A DNA stretch of 64,000 nucleotides from Streptomyces sp. Act143 (GCF_003143935.1 NZ_QFRX01000001.1:4513957-4577956); one strand, 5' to 3'. Positions 1-8,003 are shown, counted from the first letter of the stretch. A program made the numbers and translations. Notes: generated from the letters alone by a model not told the origin.

Positions 1-1
1 G

Positions 2-112
2 CTCGGCCGGGCCCAGGTGTGCTGGCGTGAAGCCCTGGAGATCTTCGAGACGTTGGGCTCGGCGGAGGCGGGCGAGGTGCGAAGCCTGCTGCAACCGCAG
101 GCGGTTGCCTGA
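2..112 (+). CDS. afsR: C-terminal end of an AfsR-type (SARP/TPR) transcriptional regulator, partial
   Basis: Only the last 36 codons lie in the window; the reading frame is open from the left edge to a TGA at 110-112. The visible protein ends with helical, TPR-like sequence (ALEIFETLGSAEAGEVRSLL), as in the C-terminal TPR region of large SARP regulators. AfsR is phosphorylated by AfsK and activates transcription of afsS, which in S. coelicolor lies immediately downstream. Here an AfsS-like gene follows at 333 and AfsK is at 5483, so context identifies this as AfsR. The fragment alone would fit any BTAD/TPR regulator. The name therefore rests on synteny. Confidence 0.7.
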   Translation, partial: LGRAQVCWREALEIFETLGSAEAGEVRSLLQPQAVA

Positions 113-142
113 GCCGGATGCCGCTGACCGGCACAAACACGC

Positions 143-164
143 GTTCATCATTCGTTTATCGCCA
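143..164 (+). promoter_or_regulatory. AfsR/PhoP-type direct-repeat box in the afsS promoter region
   Basis: Two 11-bp units lie head to tail: GTTCATCATTC at 143-153 and GTTTATCGCCA at 154-164. Both begin GTT(C/T)ATC. An 11-bp period is that of SARP-type binding sites and of the PHO box, and in S. coelicolor AfsR and PhoP bind overlapping sequences around the -35 region of afsS. The box is 168 bp upstream of the AfsS-like start codon. No convincing -10 hexamer was assigned. Confidence 0.55.
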
Positions 165-252
165 CCCGGCACTCTCAACTGTGTCGAGCCGTCGCGTCGG
201 GGGGCAGACGGAGCGACGACGGGCCGGACCTCTAGGGTGAACCGGCCCAGCT

Positions 253-292
253 GATCCGCCCGGCAACCCGCGGGGGAGTTGCCGGGCGGATC
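253..292 (+). terminator. Strong hairpin in the leader of the afsS-like gene (terminator or attenuator)
   Basis: A perfect 15-bp inverted repeat (253-267 with 278-292) encloses a 10-nt loop. There is no T tract, which is usual for actinobacterial terminators. It sits after the AfsR-type box and 40 bp before the afsS-like start codon. A transcript from the box-controlled promoter would have to read through it. It may end afsR readthrough, or attenuate or stabilise the afsS mRNA. Confidence 0.6.
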
Positions 293-332
293 CAGTTCAT
301 CCATCGCACCACACTGTCAGGGGAGCCAGGAC

Positions 333-530
333 ATGAGCGACGAGACCACCACGGACAACGTGCACGCCACGGGCGAGCCGACCGGCGACGCGACGACCGA
401 CAACGTCCACGCCACCACCGAGCCCGTCACCATCAAGAACGTGCACGCCACCAGCGACCCGCTCAAGCTGAGCGCGGACACGGGCGAGGCCACCACGGAC
501 AACGTCCACGCCACGGACAACCCGGCCTGA
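333..530 (+). CDS. afsS: AfsS-like 65-aa repeat peptide
   Basis: This is a 65-aa acidic peptide starting MSDETTTDNVHAT, preceded by GGGAG at 321-325. It carries four copies of an eight-residue motif at residues 6-13, 21-28, 33-40 and 54-61. Three are TTDNVHAT and one is TIKNVHAT. AfsS of S. coelicolor is also about 63 aa, lies directly downstream of afsR, is AfsR-activated, and stimulates actinorhodin and undecylprodigiosin production. Its own repeats are of a TxxDNHMP type. Size, position and repeat architecture agree, while the repeat core differs (DNVHAT instead of DNHMP). It is therefore a divergent AfsS or a related sigma-like repeat peptide. No enzymatic domain is visible. Confidence 0.75.
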   Translation: MSDETTTDNVHATGEPTGDATTDNVHATTEPVTIKNVHATSDPLKLSADTGEATTDNVHATDNPA

Positions 531-558
531 CCCACAGGAACCTTTTCCCGCACGGGGA

Positions 559-597
559 TCGGCCGCGGCGGCGCGGAGGGGGAGCCGCCGCGGCCGA
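559..597. terminator. Bidirectional terminator between afsS-like gene and the convergent CoA ligase
   Basis: A 14-bp perfect inverted repeat (559-572 with 584-597) with an 11-nt loop and almost pure G/C arms lies 28 bp after the AfsS-like stop codon. The next gene is on the opposite strand and ends at 766. The hairpin can end transcription from both sides. Confidence 0.75.
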
Positions 598-765
598 GGT
601 GTGTCGGGGCTGGTTGCCCGCCGTGCGCCGCGTCCACAGCCCCGCCGTTGTCCACACCCCCCACCACCTGATCACCCAGGTCCGATCGGCCCCAGGCGAG
701 TGGTGACTTTGTCTCAGGCACGGCCCGCAAAAGCGCAGGTCGGCGGAGTCCGCGGCGTAACAGAG

Positions 766-2349
766 TCACCACTCGCCGGTCTGCGCCTGGCGGCGGAGGG
801 TGGGTTTCGTCAGCTTGCCGGCTGCGTTTCGGGGGAGTTGTGGCAGGAACTCCACCGAGCGCGGCACCTTGTAGTTGGCCATCTCTCGGCGGGACCAGGC
901 GATCAGGGCTTCCGCCGTCAGCGCCGCGCCCTTTCGGCGCACCACGTACGCCTTGCCGACCTCTCCCAGGCGCGCGTCCGGTACGCCGATCACCGCCACG
1001 TCGGCCACGTCCGGGTGCAGGGCCAGCAGTTGCTCTATCTCCGCCGGGTACGCGTTGAAGCCGCCGACGATGAACATGTCCTTCAGGCGGTCGGTGATGC
1101 GGAGGTTGCCGTCGGGGTCCAGGACGCCCACGTCGCCCGTGCGCAGCCAGCCGTCCGGCGTCAGCGTCTCCGCGGTCGACGCCTCGTCCTCGAAGTAGCC
1201 CCGCATGACGTTGAAGCCGCGGACCAGGACCTCGCCGGGTTCGCCGGGCGGGGCCGCCACGCGGACCTCGGTGCCCGGGATCGCCCGGCCGGACGTCGAG
1301 GCGATCACCGGGAGCGGGTCGCCGCGGCGGCACATCGTGACGATGCCGCTCGCCTCCGAGAGGCCGTACGCGGTCAGGACCGTGCCCACGCCCAGCTCGT
1401 CCCGCAGGCGCTCCACCAGCGTCAGGGGGATCACCGCCGCGCCCGTCACCACCAGCCGCAGGGCCGAGAGGTCGTACGACGCCCTGGCCGGGTGGTCCAG
1501 GAGCGACTGCAACAGGGTCGGCGGGCCCGGGAGGACCGACACCGCCTCCGACGCCACGTTCGCCAGCACCGTGTCCACGTTGAACACCGGCTGCGGGATC
1601 ATCGTCGCGCCCCGCATCAGGCAGGCGAGCACGCCGGCCTTGTAGCCGAAGGTGTGGAAGAAGGGGTTCACGATCAGATAGCGGTCGCCCGGCCGCAGCC
1701 CCGCCAGGTCGCTCCAGATCTCGTACGCCCGGAGCGTCTGCGCGTGGGTGATCACCGCGCCCTTGGGGCGGCCCGTCGTGCCGGACGTGAAGACGATGTC
1801 CGACGGGTGGGCACCCCCGACCGCGCCCGCCCGCTCGCGCACCTCCGCCGACCCCACCCCCTCCCCGCTCGCCAGGAAGTCCTTCCAGGTGCGGTACTCG
1901 GCGGGGGCGTCGTCCGAGAGGACGACCACCTGTTGCAGGGCCGGCAGGCCCGGGCGGCCCTCCCCCACCGCCCGTCGCAGCGACGCCACGTACGACGTCC
2001 CCAGGAACGTCCCCGTCACGAACAGCAGCCGCGCCCCGCTGCGGCGCAGCACGTCCGCCGCCTCCGTGCCCTTGTAGCGGGTGTTCAGGGGGACGAGGAC
2101 CGCTCCCGCCGACACCGCGCCGAGCGCGGCCACGATCCAGTCGAGGGAGTTCGGGGCCCAGATCGCGACCCGGTCGCCGGGTTCGACGCCGTTCGCGAGA
2201 CAGGCCGCCGCCGCGCGTTCCACGCGGGCGCCCAGTTCGGCGTACGTCACCCGGGTGCGGCCCTCCACCACCGCCTCGGCCTGCGGGTACCGCTCGACCG
2301 CGGACCGGACGAGTCCCGGAATACCGCCCCACTCCAGATCACCGCGCAC
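766..2349 (-). CDS. FadD3-like acyl-CoA synthetase (AMP-forming)
   Basis: This 527-aa enzyme of the adenylate-forming superfamily activates a carboxylic acid to its CoA thioester via an acyl-adenylate. The P-loop TSGTTGRPKG is at residues 188-197, the GYGL-type motif reads TAYGLSEASG, the hinge/D-motif is WLRTGD, and the C-terminal catalytic lysine motif is RNAAGKLTKP. Remembered similarity to M. tuberculosis FadD3, which activates the steroid C/D-ring propionate HIP, is strong along the whole length (PLNTRY, FFHTFGYKAGVLACL, LTAYGL, RLKDMFIVGGFNAYPAEIEQ). A GTG start is chosen because a GGAGG lies 6 nt upstream. It is divergent from the Ltp2-like thiolase across a two-copy operator. The true substrate is not shown by sequence. 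Confidence 0.85.
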   Translation of the reverse strand: MRGDLEWGGIPGLVRSAVERYPQAEAVVEGRTRVTYAELGARVERAAAACLANGVEPGDRVAIWAPNSLDWIVAALGAVSAGAVLVPLNTRYKGTEAADVLRRSGARLLFVTGTFLGTSYVASLRRAVGEGRPGLPALQQVVVLSDDAPAEYRTWKDFLASGEGVGSAEVRERAGAVGGAHPSDIVFTSGTTGRPKGAVITHAQTLRAYEIWSDLAGLRPGDRYLIVNPFFHTFGYKAGVLACLMRGATMIPQPVFNVDTVLANVASEAVSVLPGPPTLLQSLLDHPARASYDLSALRLVVTGAAVIPLTLVERLRDELGVGTVLTAYGLSEASGIVTMCRRGDPLPVIASTSGRAIPGTEVRVAAPPGEPGEVLVRGFNVMRGYFEDEASTAETLTPDGWLRTGDVGVLDPDGNLRITDRLKDMFIVGGFNAYPAEIEQLLALHPDVADVAVIGVPDARLGEVGKAYVVRRKGAALTAEALIAWSRREMANYKVPRSVEFLPQLPRNAAGKLTKPTLRRQAQTGEW

Positions 2350-2371
2350 AGCACGCCTCCCAACCCCGGAG

Positions 2372-2413
2372 CTGACTACCCGTCAGATTAGCTGTACCCT
2401 GACGGCCTGTCAG
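2372..2413. promoter_or_regulatory. Catabolic regulon operator, two copies (CTGAC-N5-GTCAG)
   Basis: Two palindromes lie in the divergent ligase/thiolase promoter region: CTGACTACCCGTCAGAT at 2372-2388 and CTGACGGCCTGTCAG at 2399-2413. Their centres are 27 bp apart. Both share the TGAC-N5-GTCA core with sites at 11.4, 16.9, 21.9, 26.0, 32.6 and 38.2 kb. The dyad form, length and repetition in front of related genes suggest binding of a TetR-family dimer pair. Confidence 0.75.
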
Positions 2414-2444
2414 CAGCCCTTCAGCAGTGCGGAGGTGTGTGCGC

Positions 2445-3593
2445 ATGGCCGGGATCAAGGACGCCACCGCGATCGTCGGGATAGGACAGACCCCCTTCGC
2501 CAAACAGCTCGCGGAGGACGAACGCGCCCTCGCCTGCCGTGCCGTGGTCGCCGCTCTCGACGACGCCGGGATCGATCCCGGCGAGGTCGACGCCCTCGCC
2601 TCCTTCACCATGGAGGAGACCGACGAGGTGGAGCTCGCGAAGGCCGTCGGGTTCGGGGATCTCACCTTCTTCAGCCGGGTCGGGTACGGGGGCGGCGGGT
2701 CCTGTGCCACCGTCGCGCACCTCGCCGCCGCCATCGCCGCCGGGCAGGCCACGGTCGGGGTCGCCTGGCGGTCCCGCAAGCGCGGCTCAGGGCCCCGCCC
2801 CTGGCGCAACACCGTCACCCAACTCCCCACGCCGGCCCAGTGGACCCGGCCCTACGGACTCCTGCGGCCCGTCGACGAGATCGCCATGCTGACGCGCCGG
2901 TACATGCACGAGTACGGCGCGACCCGCGACCACCTCTTCAACGTCGCCCTCGCCTGCCGGAACAGGGCCAACCAGAATCCGGCGGCCGTCATGTACGAAC
3001 GGCCCCTGACCCGCGAGATGTACATGACCTCCCGCTGGATCAGCGAGCCGCTCTGCCTCTTCGACAACTGCCTGGAGACCGACGGAGCGTTGGCGTGTGT
3101 CGTCGTCAGCCGGGAGCGGGCCCGGGACTGCCGGCAGGCCCCCGTCTACGTCCACTCCGCCGCCCAGGGGCTGCCCGCCCAGCACCACGGCATGGTCAAC
3201 TACTGGAACGACGACCCCCTGACCGGCCCGTCCTGGGCCACCGCCCGACACCTGTGGAAGCACGCCGACTTCACCCCCGAGGACGTCGACGTCGCCCAGA
3301 TCTACGACGCGTTCACCGCCCTCGTCCCGCTCTCCCTGGAGGGGTACGGCTTCTGCGGGCGCGGGGAGGGCGGCGCCTTCACCGAGCAGGGGGCCCTGGA
3401 GATCGGCGGGCGGCTGCCGGTCAACACCGGGGGCGGCGGGCTCAGCGAGGCCTATGTCCACGGCTTCAACCTCATCAACGAAGGGGTGAAGCAGCTCAGA
3501 GGCAGCAGTACCGCCCAAGTCCCGGGCGCCGCCACCTGCCTGGTCACCGCCGGTGAGGGTGTCCCGACGTCCGCGCTCCTGCTGAGGAACTGA
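2445..3593 (+). CDS. Ltp2-like thiolase-fold lipid-transfer protein / aldolase
   Basis: This 382-aa protein has a thiolase fold. Remembered similarity to mycobacterial Ltp2, the retro-aldolase that removes the last side-chain carbons of steroid CoA esters together with a DUF35 partner, is extensive. Matching stretches are FTMEETDE, LTFFS, YGGGGSCATV (Cys87), RRYMHEYGAT, EPLCLFDNCLETDGA, GFCGRGE and VTAGEGVPTS. The ATG at 2445 is chosen over an in-frame upstream start because GGAGG lies 9 nt before it. The DUF35 gene follows after 12 bp, the canonical Ltp2-partner arrangement, then a crotonase. The reaction is inferred from Ltp2 (retro-aldol cleavage of a branched 3-hydroxyacyl-CoA). Thiolysis is less likely. 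Confidence 0.8.
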   Translation: MAGIKDATAIVGIGQTPFAKQLAEDERALACRAVVAALDDAGIDPGEVDALASFTMEETDEVELAKAVGFGDLTFFSRVGYGGGGSCATVAHLAAAIAAGQATVGVAWRSRKRGSGPRPWRNTVTQLPTPAQWTRPYGLLRPVDEIAMLTRRYMHEYGATRDHLFNVALACRNRANQNPAAVMYERPLTREMYMTSRWISEPLCLFDNCLETDGALACVVVSRERARDCRQAPVYVHSAAQGLPAQHHGMVNYWNDDPLTGPSWATARHLWKHADFTPEDVDVAQIYDAFTALVPLSLEGYGFCGRGEGGAFTEQGALEIGGRLPVNTGGGGLSEAYVHGFNLINEGVKQLRGSSTAQVPGAATCLVTAGEGVPTSALLLRN

Positions 3594-3605
3594 AGGAGAC
3601 ACACC

Positions 3606-4025
3606 ATGCTCTCCCCCGTCATCGACCCCGAAGGCGCGCCCTTCTGGCAGTACGCCGCCGAGGGCGAACTCCGCGTCCAGGCGTGCGCCGGCTGCGGCGA
3701 GTTCCGCTTCCCGCCGCGCCCCTGCTGTCCGCACTGCCGGTCCTTCGACGCCGAGTGGCGGCCCGTCTCCGGGCGCGGCCGTGTCTGGTCGTACGTCGTC
3801 CCGCACCCGCCGCTGCTGCCGGACTACGCCGCGCTGGCCCCGTACAACGTGATCGTCGTCGAGCTGGAGGAGGCGCCGCGCGTCCGGCTGGTCGGGAATC
3901 TCGTCGCCGAGGCCGGGGCGGCGGTCAACTCGCTGCCCGCCGACCGGGTGCGCATCGGCGCCAGGGTGCGGTTCGTGTGCGACCCGGCGAGCGGGCTGCC
4001 GCAGTGGGTGCCGGAGCGGTCATGA
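3606..4025 (+). CDS. DUF35 OB-fold/zinc-ribbon protein, partner of the Ltp2-like enzyme
   Basis: This 139-aa protein has an N-terminal rubredoxin-like zinc ribbon (CAGC at residues 27-30 and CPHC at 41-44) followed by an OB-fold acyl-CoA-binding domain. It resembles the DUF35 half of ChsH2, which forms a complex with Ltp2 in steroid side-chain cleavage. AAGGAG lies just upstream. It is 12 bp after the thiolase stop and overlaps the crotonase by four bases (ATGA), so the three genes form one operon. No hotdog (MaoC) hydratase domain is fused to it, unlike full ChsH2. The four cysteines and the partner position make the call firm; the substrate is unknown. Confidence 0.85.
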   Translation: MLSPVIDPEGAPFWQYAAEGELRVQACAGCGEFRFPPRPCCPHCRSFDAEWRPVSGRGRVWSYVVPHPPLLPDYAALAPYNVIVVELEEAPRVRLVGNLVAEAGAAVNSLPADRVRIGARVRFVCDPASGLPQWVPERS

Positions 4026-4792
4026 GCCTTCGGGTCAGCGCCGACGACGACACCGGCGTCGCCGTCGTCACCCTCGACCGGCCCCACCGCCTGAACGCCA
4101 TCGACCTCGGACTGCGCGACGAACTCCGCGCCGCCTGGCGGGCGTTGCGGTTCGACGACGCCGTGCGGGCGATCGTCCTCACCGGTGCCGGGGAGCGCGC
4201 CTTCTGCACCGGGCTCGACCGGGACGCCGAGGTCCCGCAGCCCGACTCGCCCTACATGGCGGACGATCCGCTCCTGCGGGTCGGCCCCAAGTCCAACGAC
4301 CTGTGGAAGCCCGTCGTCGCCGCCGTGCGGGGCATGGCCTGCGGGGGCGCCTTCTATCTGCTCGGCGAGAGCGAGTTCGTGGTCGCCGACCCCGACGCCA
4401 CCTTCTTCGACCCGCACACCACCTACGGCATGGTCAGCGCGTACGAGTCGGTGCTCATGGCGCAGCGGATGCCGTACGGGGAGGTCGCCCGGATGATGCT
4501 GATGGGGACGGCGGAGCGGATGTCCGCGCGGCGGGCGTACGAGATCGGGCTGGTCTCCGAACTCAGCGAGCCGGGTGGGGTGCTGGACGCGGCGGTCGCG
4601 CGCGCGGCCGTCATCGCCGAGCAGCCCTCGGCCGGTGTGCAGGGCACGGTGCGGGCTCTGTGGGCGGCCAGGGAGGCCGCTCTGGCCGCCGGGTTCGCGC
4701 AGGCACCGCATCTGATCGCGCTGGGCAACCTGCCGGACGACCGGCAGGCGGAGCTGTTCTCCGCCCGCCGGCCGGGGTTCAGGACGCGCTGA
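4022..4792 (+). CDS. Enoyl-CoA hydratase/isomerase-family protein with altered active-site loop
   Basis: This 256-aa crotonase-fold protein starts at the ATG overlapping the DUF35 stop. The N-terminal strand (VAVVTLDRPHRLNAID), the oxyanion-hole region (AFCTGLDRD) and the helix after GMACGGAF are typical. The stretch that normally carries the two catalytic glutamates (E-x-x-x-G-x-x-P-x-x-G-G) reads FFDPHTTYGMVSAYES. The usual GAGG loop is thus missing and acidic residues are displaced. It may be a hydrolase or ring-opening crotonase rather than a simple hydratase. It is third gene of the Ltp2/DUF35 operon and overlaps the convergent secreted-protein gene by 14 bp. Confidence 0.8.
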   Translation: MSLRVSADDDTGVAVVTLDRPHRLNAIDLGLRDELRAAWRALRFDDAVRAIVLTGAGERAFCTGLDRDAEVPQPDSPYMADDPLLRVGPKSNDLWKPVVAAVRGMACGGAFYLLGESEFVVADPDATFFDPHTTYGMVSAYESVLMAQRMPYGEVARMMLMGTAERMSARRAYEIGLVSELSEPGGVLDAAVARAAVIAEQPSAGVQGTVRALWAAREAALAAGFAQAPHLIALGNLPDDRQAELFSARRPGFRTR

Positions 4793-5273
4793 CGGCCTGC
4801 GCCTCGCCCAGTTCGCAGGTGCCGTCGGTGACGGTCGTGCCGGCCGCGGTGACGAGGACGGAGTCGGAGGCGCCGGGGGCGACGCCGAAGAGGCCGCTGT
4901 GCTCGGTGGCCACCGTGGTGCCGGAGGCGTCCTTGAAGACGACCTCGATCATGTAGTCGTTCGTCGCGGTCGTGCTGCTGTTGGTGGCGCGGACGTCGGC
5001 GACCAGGCCCTGGTCCTCGACCCGGCACTCCTTGATCGTCACGTCCTGCGTCGACTGGCCCAGCGTGGTCTCCGGGACACCGCCGCCGCCCGGGAGGGAG
5101 TCGTCGTCATCGTCGTGGTGGCTGCCGCTGCCGCCCGTCGAACTGTGCGACGAGCTGTCCGAGTTGGAGCTGTGACCCGAGCATCCGGCACCGGACGAGT
5201 GCCGCGCGCCGGTCAGCGCGACCACCACTCCGACGAAGACGGCCACCGCGCGGACATGGCGAAGCTTCACCAC
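4779..5273 (-). CDS. Small secreted His/Asp/Ser-rich protein of unknown function
   Basis: The 164-aa product has a short basic N-terminus, a hydrophobic signal segment (about residues 10-24), then a cysteine in GAGC that is only a weak lipobox. A low-complexity Ser/His/Gly segment with a run of Asp (about residues 33-60) follows. The C-terminal domain is beta-rich and resembles FxLYD-like extracellular modules (DVTIKECRVEDQGLVADVRATN). The GTG start has GGGGGAA upstream. It lies between afsS and afsK, so it may belong to the original afs locus, with the catabolic genes placed beside it. The His/Asp tract could bind metal; that is inference. Confidence 0.7.
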   Translation of the reverse strand: MVKLRHVRAVAVFVGVVVALTGARHSSGAGCSGHSSNSDSSSHSSTGGSGSHHDDDDDSLPGGGGVPETTLGQSTQDVTIKECRVEDQGLVADVRATNSSTTATNDYMIEVVFKDASGTTVATEHSGLFGVAPGASDSVLVTAAGTTVTDGTCELGEAQAVSAS

Positions 5274-5482
5274 TGTTCCCCCGTAGAAAAAGGCGACAAA
5301 AGCGCCTGCTTGATCGTGAACACGTCACGTTAGCAGTCGTCCCGTGGCGCCCCTCCCGCCCCGGGCGTAGCGTCGGGTGTGAGAGCGGTGAAGAAGGCGT
5401 GCACCCTCTCGCCGAATCGACGGCCGCCGTCCGGAACCCCTTCCGAGCGCTCGGTACGACGGCCGTCCCGGGCTGTGCCCCG

Positions 5483-7834
5483 TCAGGCCGTGCGGGCCGT
5501 CCCCGTGCCCTTCTCCGCGTCCAGCGCGTACACACAGCGGTCCTTGCTGCACGCGTACACGACGCCGTCCCTGACCACCGGGGCGCCGGTGATCTCGCCG
5601 CCGGTCGCCAGCTTCCAGCGCAAGCGGCCGTCGTCGGCCTTCAGGGTGTAGAGCAGGTGGTCGGTGGAGCCGAAGTGGATACGGCCCTCCGCCACCGCCG
5701 GGGCGCCCACGATGTCGCCGCCCGCCTGGAACCGCCACTTGGGCGTACCGGTCACCGCGTCCAGCGTGTAGAGGCCCTTGCCGCTGCCCACGTGGACGTG
5801 GCCCGCGGCCACCAGTACCGGCTCGATGGAGGAGCGCGCCTCGGTGGCGATGCGCCAGCGGTCGCGGCCGTCGGCGGCGTCGAGGGCGTACACCGTGCCG
5901 AGGTAGTCGGCCAGGTAGACCCCGCCGCCGGTGACCGCGGGGCCCGGCACGAAGGCGGGCGGGCACAGGAACACCGCCGGGGCCTCGAAGTGCCACTTCA
6001 CATGGCCGCTCGCGACGTCCAGGGCGAGGACGCGGGTGCCGGCGGAGACGTACACATAGCCGTCCGGCGCCTGTGTGACCCGGACCGGCACCCCGCCGCA
6101 GGAGGCCGCGTCGCCGATCGGGTACGACCAGCGCTCGTCGCCGGTGCGGGCGTCCAGGGCGCGCAGCCGGGCGTCCTGCCAGACGTAGACGGTGCCCTCG
6201 TGGAGGGCCGGGCCCGCCTCGGGGGACTCGAAGTCGGTCTGGGCGCCGGTGATCTCCCACAGCTTCTGGCCGGTGGAGGCCTCCCAGCCCTGGACGCCGC
6301 CGCCCCGGGTGCCGGTGACGACGGTGCCGCGCTCGGCCTTGAGCGAGTACACCCAGGCGTCCGTCTGGAGCCGCCACAGATCGCCGCCCTCGCGGGCCTC
6401 CAGGGCGAACAGGGTGGGCCCGTCGGAGGCGTGGATACGGCCGTCCGCGACCGCCATCGACCAGGCGACGTCCCGTGTCTTGAAGCTGCGCCGCCCGGTC
6501 GCCACGTCCAGGGCGTGCACCTCGAAGGAGGTGACGTAGACGAGGTCACCGGCGACGGACGGGGTGCCCCACACGTCGTTCGACATGCGGAAACGCCAGG
6601 GGCGCCAGCCGGACGCCGTCTCGGGGGCGAGCGGGGGCGGTGCCGGTACGGCAGGGCCTACGGCACCGTCCGTGCCGTTGACCCCGGGGCGCGGCTTGGA
6701 CCAGCTGGCCACCAGGCCGGCCTCCGGCGGCGGCGCCTTCACGGCGGCGGCGCGGGCGTCGGCGACGCGCGGGCCGGGCCCGATGGGCACCGGGGCGCCC
6801 GCCAGGCGCACCGGGCCGGTGTCGGGGGCGCCGACGGGGACGCGGGCCGGGACGACCGGGTCGTGCGAGGGCGGCGGGGGCACGGGGGCGACCCGGCCGC
6901 CGCCGCTGCGTCCGGCCTGGCCGGGCTTCACGGCCGGGCGGCCGTTGCGGCGGGCCTCGATCAGGCCGACCGCCCGCTCGGGCAGCCAGGCCGAGGCCGT
7001 GCCGCTGTCGTCGGAGCCGGAGCCGAAGAGGTGCGGGGCCAGCTGGGCCTGGAGGTCGGCGGGGTTGGGGCGGGCCGCGGCCTCCATCTGCATGCAGGAC
7101 TCGATGAGCGGGCGCAGCTCGTCCGGGAGGCCTTCGAGGTCCGGGCCCTCGCGCAGCAGCATGAAGACCGTCTCGACCGGGTTGGCGCCGTGGAAGGGCG
7201 GGTGGCCGGTGGCGGCGAAGACCAGCATCGAGCCGAGCGAGAAGACGTCGCTCGCGCCGGTGACGGACCGGGAGTCCTTGGCCTGCTCGGGGGACATGTA
7301 GGCGGGGGTGCCGACGGCGACGTTCGTCATCGTCAAACGGGTGTTCGAGACGCCGGAGGCGATGCCGAAGTCGATCACCCGGGGGCCGTCCTCGACGACG
7401 AGGACGTTGGAAGGCTTGAGGTCACGGTGGACCAGGCCCGCGCCGTGGATCGACTGGAGGGCCTCGGCCACGCCCGCGGCCAGCCAGCGCACCGCCTGGG
7501 CCGGCATCGGCCCGCACTCGTTCACTATCTCCTCGAGCGAGGGCGCGGGGACGTAGGCGGTGGCCAGCCACGGCACGGCGGCGCGCGGATCGGCGTCGAC
7601 CACGGCCGCGGTGTAGAAGCCGGAGACGGCCCGGGCCGCCTCGACCTCGCGCGTGAAGCGGACCCGGAACAGCTGGTCCTCGGCGAGCTCCGTCCGGACC
7701 GTCTTGATCGCCACGCGCCGGCCGGACGCCGAGCGCGCGAGATAGACCAGCCCCATGCCGCCGGCACCCAGCCGTCCCAGCACCTCGAACGGCCCGATCC
7801 GCCGCGGATCGTGCTGCGTCAGCTGATCCACCAC
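5483..7834 (-). CDS. afsK: AfsK eukaryotic-type Ser/Thr protein kinase with PQQ-repeat propeller
   Basis: The 783-aa kinase starts at the first of two tandem GTG codons (MVDQLTQHDP), 7 nt after GGGAGGTGG. The kinase domain (about residues 14-280) has Gly-rich loop GAGGMG, Lys44, HRDLKPSN with Asp138, and DFG at 155-157. Thr168 sits in the activation loop and matches the autophosphorylated Thr168 of S. coelicolor AfsK. A Pro/Ala-rich linker follows, then a C-terminal beta-propeller of PQQ-like repeats (repeated ALDAxTG and W-containing blades, about 400-780). No membrane helix is evident. AfsK phosphorylates AfsR to switch on afsS. The gene is complete and co-located with afsR and afsS. S. coelicolor AfsK is about 799 aa. 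Confidence 0.96.
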   Translation of the reverse strand: MVDQLTQHDPRRIGPFEVLGRLGAGGMGLVYLARSASGRRVAIKTVRTELAEDQLFRVRFTREVEAARAVSGFYTAAVVDADPRAAVPWLATAYVPAPSLEEIVNECGPMPAQAVRWLAAGVAEALQSIHGAGLVHRDLKPSNVLVVEDGPRVIDFGIASGVSNTRLTMTNVAVGTPAYMSPEQAKDSRSVTGASDVFSLGSMLVFAATGHPPFHGANPVETVFMLLREGPDLEGLPDELRPLIESCMQMEAAARPNPADLQAQLAPHLFGSGSDDSGTASAWLPERAVGLIEARRNGRPAVKPGQAGRSGGGRVAPVPPPPSHDPVVPARVPVGAPDTGPVRLAGAPVPIGPGPRVADARAAAVKAPPPEAGLVASWSKPRPGVNGTDGAVGPAVPAPPPLAPETASGWRPWRFRMSNDVWGTPSVAGDLVYVTSFEVHALDVATGRRSFKTRDVAWSMAVADGRIHASDGPTLFALEAREGGDLWRLQTDAWVYSLKAERGTVVTGTRGGGVQGWEASTGQKLWEITGAQTDFESPEAGPALHEGTVYVWQDARLRALDARTGDERWSYPIGDAASCGGVPVRVTQAPDGYVYVSAGTRVLALDVASGHVKWHFEAPAVFLCPPAFVPGPAVTGGGVYLADYLGTVYALDAADGRDRWRIATEARSSIEPVLVAAGHVHVGSGKGLYTLDAVTGTPKWRFQAGGDIVGAPAVAEGRIHFGSTDHLLYTLKADDGRLRWKLATGGEITGAPVVRDGVVYACSKDRCVYALDAEKGTGTARTA

Positions 7835-8003
7835 TTGCCTGCCACCTCCCCGTACGGGCCACGTCACATCCTTATGTACGCGACCCCGTGCAGCGTCTCA
7901 CCACCGCACCGCCATGGCGGCACGCACCCCGATTCTTCCTGGCCGACGGCCTGGTGGCGAACCCGGGTACCTATCGGGATGTCTCACGCCAAAACGCCCG
8001 CCC

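Noticed and set aside
317..2332. Long minus-strand frame opposite and beside the FadD3-like ligase
   Set aside because: It is a shifted frame of the real gene (766-2349) with Gly/Arg-rich, domainless translation.
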